Below, piece after piece: positions 63,484 to 64,000 of a DNA stretch of 64,000 nt; position 1 is the first letter of the stretch, and the number at the start of each line of letters is the position of its first letter. Source of the DNA: Mesorhizobium sp. WSM2240 (GTDB taxonomy: Bacteria > Pseudomonadota > Alphaproteobacteria > Rhizobiales > Rhizobiaceae); contig NZ_CP159256.1 of the NCBI RefSeq assembly GCF_040438645.1, forward strand, positions 682,001 through 746,000. Direction: 5' to 3'. The notes under the pieces are model-generated. The model was not told the origin of the DNA and did not search any database. It worked only from the letters and a program-made list of their open reading frames with translations. Made by a program: the position numbers and the translations under genes.

Positions 63484-64000
63484 GTTGTACGTGTGCAACC
63501 GGTTCACACGCTCTTAGGGCAGCCAAGGCCGCAGGAAGGGCAGAGCATCAGAGGATTGCAGGAAATGCGTGATCTTCAACCAATTTTGCCCCCCCACGGG
63601 CTTCGTAAGCACTCAGCTGCTGGCGGACCAGCGATTGGTTCTGCGAACGGCGCGGCGAATGCATGTGCCGGTGGTGTGGTGGGAGTTCTTCGGCGATGGA
63701 ACGCAGGGCTCTCCGCCCGATGGTGCTGGTCGGTTGTACATGTGCAACCGGTTCACATGTTCTCACGAGCAGCCAAAGCGGCGGGGAGGACGGAGTATTG
63801 GAGGACTGCCAGGAAATCCGCGAACTTCAACCAAGTTGCCCGCCGGGGCTTCGCAAGCGTCCGGCAACCAGCGACTGGATTTGCACACGGCGCGGCGGAT
63901 GCATGTGTCAGCGACGCGGGGTTGGGAGTTCTTCGGCGATGGAGCGCAGACCTCTGTGCCGGATGGTGTATTGGTTGGTTGTACATGTGCAACTTGGAAG
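63484..64000 (+). repeat. tandem repeat with unit of about 247 bp, running off the window
   Basis: Each unit starts with the near-palindrome GTTGTACATGTGCAAC, at 63484 (one base differs), 63733 and 63978. The period is 249 bp, then 245 bp. The following CCGGTTCACA, GAGTTCTTCGGCGATGGA and GGCGCGGCG(A/G)ATGCATGTG words also recur. Two full units and the start of a third are seen. The array continues past the window end. There is no gene-like frame with a ribosome-binding site. Confidence 0.8.

Noticed and set aside
63484..64000. Terminal repeats as a CRISPR array
   Set aside because: The period is about 247 bp, and the repeat, not a spacer, makes up most of the unit; no cas genes are present.

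Overview
The window looks like accessory DNA (plasmid, chromid or genomic island) of a Rhizobiales alphaproteobacterium, most like Mesorhizobium. The evidence is the high GC content, two Ros/MucR-family regulators without zinc ligands (a variant known from Mesorhizobium loti), an imuA-imuB-dnaE2 mutagenesis cassette behind a GTTC-N7-GTTC LexA box, and an RHE_PE00001/DUF1612 protein. Insertion-sequence and prophage debris is dense. I see no rRNA, no convincing tRNA, no CRISPR array and no repABC origin. All assignments come from reading the sequence; no database search was run.

Layout. (1) 1-7.8 kb is a decaying exopolysaccharide/exosortase locus: Wzx-type flippase, internally deleted IS3-family element, interrupted mini-substrate, exosortase broken in several frames, broken companion gene, then an intact GGDEF protein, a small coupled ORF and an ExoF/Wza-type export protein. 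(2) 8-24.6 kb is a mosaic: redoxin, LuxR-type regulator, frameshifted excisionase-integrase pair, zinc-less MucR, complete IS1634-family element with a 5-bp target duplication, phage debris, an Lrp regulator divergent from a homodimeric 2-oxoacid dehydrogenase E1, an SRAP (YedK/HMCES) protein and small ORFs with strong terminators. (3) 25.5-32.3 kb is the SOS translesion cassette imuA-imuB-dnaE2-dinB. (4) 32.3-37.1 kb is plasmid/phage debris: DUF3560 remnant, second MucR, second SRAP fragment, IS5 fragment, DUF3280 fragment. (5) 37.1-54 kb is a stress island: mprF/lpiA, alpha-carbonic anhydrase, general-stress glycine-zipper protein, sigma-54 response regulator, MFS transporter, Kup, YfdX-Sel1 protein, accessory FtsH, frameshifted Nramp, YkvA-like protein and metallophosphoesterase, followed by a serine resolvase. 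(6) 55-62 kb carries a MerR-CMD-beta-propeller operon, a frameshifted KTSC gene, a DUF2161 nuclease-like protein, a UvrD-type helicase and an RHE_PE00001 protein. (7) The window ends in a tandem repeat of about 247 bp that runs off the edge.

The most interesting system is region 5. Three well-spaced -24/-12 (sigma-54) promoter matches lie in front of the general-stress gene, yfdX and ftsH, and a weaker one lies in front of the MFS gene. An NtrC-type activator with an intact GAFTGA loop sits among them, and no intact histidine kinase is present; only an N-terminal kinase-like stub remains after kup. This suggests one sigma-54 regulon for envelope, pH, ion and proteostasis stress. Region 1 is the second system of note: an exosortase sorting locus, substrate included, caught while decaying.
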